NCBI GenBank assembly: GCA_963762965.1
Contig: CAVXME010000003.1
Span: 1 to 64,000, forward strand
DNA length: 64,000 nt
Source: DATBAX01 sp963762965
Lineage (GTDB): Bacteria; Acidobacteriota; Terriglobia; Terriglobales; Acidobacteriaceae
Direction: 5' to 3'
Positions 63,001 to 64,000 of the stretch are shown here, piece after piece. Position numbers and translations under genes: made by a program. Under the pieces are notes generated by a model. That model saw nothing but the letters and a program-made list of their open reading frames with translations, did not search any database and had not been told where the DNA came from. Position 1 is the first letter of the stretch; each line of letters starts with the position of its first letter.

Positions 63001-63582
63001 AGCTTGAGCCGTTCTTTGTCCAGCTTTAATAGCACGCACGTATTTGTGGCAAGCTATACGGTTCAGTTGCCCTTTTACAACTTCTTGAGCAATTCCGTTC
63101 CGAGCCGGCTCACAAAAGGTTGGGCTATTTCTGGCATCTCGACATTTGCCAGTGGTCAGCCGGTTACCTTGAGCGAATCGGATGATCGCTCTCTGAGCGG
63201 AACCTTCGGAGACCCAATCGATGAGCCCAGCATTGCCTATAATGGCAGTAAGCTTTACGGGAATCGCAACCCACGCTCGGGGTTACCCTACTTCAATCCG
63301 AACTATTTCGTTCCCGAACCATTGGGCCAGGTTGGGGATGCAAACCGCCGCTTCTTTACCGGACCCGGCATCTACAATTCCGACATGGCGCTGCTGAAAA
63401 ACACGCAGATTTCCGAGACCACGCAACTGCAATTCCGCGCGGAAGCTTTCAATGTCTTTAACCATGCCCAGTTCAACAATCCGTCCGGGGACATCAACAA
63501 TACCGGCGTAGGCGGGTTTGGTTATGTGACTTCGGCGGCTGCCCCTCGCATCATGCAAATCGCTTTAAAGCTGTTGTTCTAG
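60070..63582 (+). CDS. Oar-like TonB-dependent receptor with carboxypeptidase-regulatory domain
   Basis: This 1170-residue outer-membrane receptor starts at ATG 60070 after GAGGAG. A signal peptide (LLTIAAILAAGSIAWGA) leads to an N-terminal carboxypeptidase-regulatory-like beta-sandwich (GSISGVVTDPTGAILPGVTV), the plug domain (MPLNGRSYIELLALQPGVSP, IDGGRPESNAFMVNGADAEE, GNFSGGQVNVVTKSGTNQFH) and a long 22-strand-type barrel ending in aromatic/hydrophobic MQIALKLLF. This is the acidobacterial Oar type used for uptake of large or glycan substrates with TonB energy. The next gene starts 14 bp downstream. A perfect palindrome in the upstream leader region suggests repression by a sugar-responsive regulator. 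Substrate unknown. Confidence 0.93.
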   Translation: MARQLPPYSLRRGLLTIAAILAAGSIAWGAVTGSISGVVTDPTGAILPGVTVVATSISTNVQHTSATDSQGFYSFPALNVDLYNITISQPGYRNFLAEKVKVDTSSAIRLDVQLQLGAVKNTVTVEGNALDVETQSTQMGDVIEDVTIAAMPLNGRSYIELLALQPGVSPYTGDSTTGGVGTQSIDGGRPESNAFMVNGADAEELISNGATVIPNLDAIAEFRIITNNYNAEYGNFSGGQVNVVTKSGTNQFHGDVFDYLRNTDLDAKNYFSGGRGVFIQNQFGGTVGGPIKKDKTFWFADYEGTRQIVGAAQNFTVPSDADRSGNLIDQAAALETSDPANGGSGVAGPYLASNLTSELGYTVTPGEAYYSQGCTTSAQCVFPNAVIPMAAWSPVAMNTLKYIPAPDVPGQDAFQTAAYNATFSENKGGIRMDTNTHYGALFGYYFIDRYTSVNPYASVSIPGFNTASNGQTQLVDLGLTTTLNSSTLNDVRLVYMREVNLGGIPAGGTGVSLSSLGFNTPWNSTGGIGSVNSNQQGVPNMFFNNYSFGQAPYQRGQFDNTWQILDNFTKIVRTHSFQFGGDVHYDQFNWRLQVCENGQFGFSGGETGYDFADFLIGAPTVFIQGSNEILNLRTRYTGFYAQDSWRVRPTLTINYGLRYEIMTPWYETHNWLGTLIPGENTKVFPGAPTGLVFPGDPGISRGLSPTIHNNLAPRFGIAYAPNVQGGLIGKLLGGAGKSSIRAGYGIFYGAMAGLAYQYTSGSPPFGEFYQAPTPPVLASPYIDLSTGHSEGIKFPFTYPPTNSSTKNPDPNFNWAQLLPLSGGNYLYPRNVMPYTQSFDLSLQRRIQNATLVSMSYVGTVGRHNLTFIESNPGDQALCLQLSNPANVAPNTPTCGPFGEQNVYTLPGGQLVNGTRPLYGINLGSNPFTETAATSSYNALQASLQHSSKYTNLLVAYTFSKAFDNGSGLTDVTNVYDPSLSRSLSSFNSTHVFVASYTVQLPFYNFLSNSVPSRLTKGWAISGISTFASGQPVTLSESDDRSLSGTFGDPIDEPSIAYNGSKLYGNRNPRSGLPYFNPNYFVPEPLGQVGDANRRFFTGPGIYNSDMALLKNTQISETTQLQFRAEAFNVFNHAQFNNPSGDINNTGVGGFGYVTSAAAPRIMQIALKLLF

Positions 63583-63596
63583 TCAACGGAGACCAG

Positions 63597-64000
63597 GTGA
63601 CGAAGAAGATCAGTCGTCGTGCTCTGTTCGAGCAGATGGGGCAGGCTACGTTTGCTGCCGGCCTAGCAACTTTACCGGGCCGGCGTTGGCTTCCCTTTCT
63701 CGCGGCAGAGGCCGCCGGAGAAACGTTTAACGGCCACCGGGTGATTCTGGACGGCGAGAACAAGATCCTCCCTTGGTTTTCGCCGGCGGAAAATGCTTAC
63801 GATAACTTTCTTCGCTCGCGCTGGGAGTTCATCAAAACCAAAGTCCCCAATTGTCCGGGCCCTCCCCCACGGTCTTCGTATCCGCAATATTATTTCTACT
63901 GCGCCTTCTGGGATAAGAACGGAAAACTCGAGCCGGACACATGGATGAACGACGTGGCGGAGAAAATCCCCAACTGGTTCGAATCGGCGCGATTGTATTA
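63597..64000 (+). CDS. Tat-signal secreted protein, truncated by window end
   Basis: A GTG start at 63597 follows GGAGA and begins 14 bp after the receptor stop, so the two are in one operon. The visible 134 residues start with a twin-arginine type signal (KKISRRALFEQMGQATFAAG) and continue with WFSPAENAYDNFLRSRWEFI, SYPQYYFYCAFWDKNGKLEP and TWMNDVAEKIPNWFES. I do not recognise the family. Aromatic-rich sequence right after a Tat signal, next to an Oar-type receptor, fits an exported, cofactor-containing or pre-folded glycan-degrading enzyme, but this is inference. The 3' end is outside the window. Confidence 0.7.
   Translation, partial: MTKKISRRALFEQMGQATFAAGLATLPGRRWLPFLAAEAAGETFNGHRVILDGENKILPWFSPAENAYDNFLRSRWEFIKTKVPNCPGPPPRSSYPQYYFYCAFWDKNGKLEPDTWMNDVAEKIPNWFESARLY

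Overview
The window looks like a chromosomal segment of a soil-type Acidobacteriota (Terriglobia-like) bacterium. The evidence is family content rather than any single marker gene: an Oar-type TonB-dependent receptor with a carboxypeptidase-regulatory N-terminus, a VWFA-related secreted protein, a giant NHL/Ig-like surface protein, DUF4331 and DUF885 proteins, DcaP-like porins, an acidobacterial-type HAE1 efflux operon, and moderately GC-rich DNA. Taxonomy is inferred from these, since no rRNA is present.

Layout. 0-5 kb: an orphan XRE/HigA-like regulator, an outer-membrane transporter-like barrel divergent from a MerR-HTH/Mop molybdate-type regulator, a retropepsin-PDZ protein, and a response regulator with an in-frame stop and a degenerate phosphoacceptor. 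5-9.3 kb: two tandem DcaP-like porin paralogues, the first carrying two in-frame stops, each preceded by the same upstream box. 9.4-16.7 kb: small secreted proteins followed by an RND tripartite efflux operon (adaptor, pump, TolC-like channel) in which adaptor and pump carry several +1 frameshifts. 16.7-23.8 kb: a compact integrative and mobilizable element (MobF relaxase, two accessory genes, an RHH-like unknown, Xis, tyrosine integrase) inserted beside an initiator tRNA-Met gene, with no visible conjugation machinery. 23.8-31.7 kb: an exported SAM-hydroxide adenosyltransferase-like protein, divergent from a TPR - double Ni/Co transporter - DUF4331 - TPR gene cluster; this cluster is the best candidate here for an undescribed system. 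31.7-39.4 kb: a DUF885 protein, glucuronate isomerase, a cytochrome c/sugar dehydrogenase fusion, a membrane diguanylate cyclase and a peroxiredoxin. 39.4-47.9 kb: a complete kdp potassium uptake locus in which KdpD is split into two divergently transcribed genes, with four tandem 11-bp half-sites upstream of the structural operon and two extra small membrane proteins. 48-56.4 kb: an orphan ModA, a PilZ-like protein, a VWFA-related protein, a small outer-membrane barrel and the 1433-residue NHL/Ig protein. 56.9-64 kb: an APC permease, an aldose-epimerase-like protein and a TonB-dependent receptor preceded by a perfect 16-bp palindrome and followed by a Tat-signal gene cut by the window edge.

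How the genes work together. The kdp block is a self-contained, sensor-controlled K+ pump. In the TPR/transporter/DUF4331 block, two full-length TPR paralogues bracket a nickel/cobalt-type transporter and a secreted DUF4331 protein, suggesting one envelope process. The receptor, the Tat-exported neighbour and the upstream operator suggest a regulated glycan- or sugar-uptake unit. The damaged genes at 4.3-7.2 and 10.9-15.3 kb show either local decay or local base-call error; the sequence alone cannot decide.
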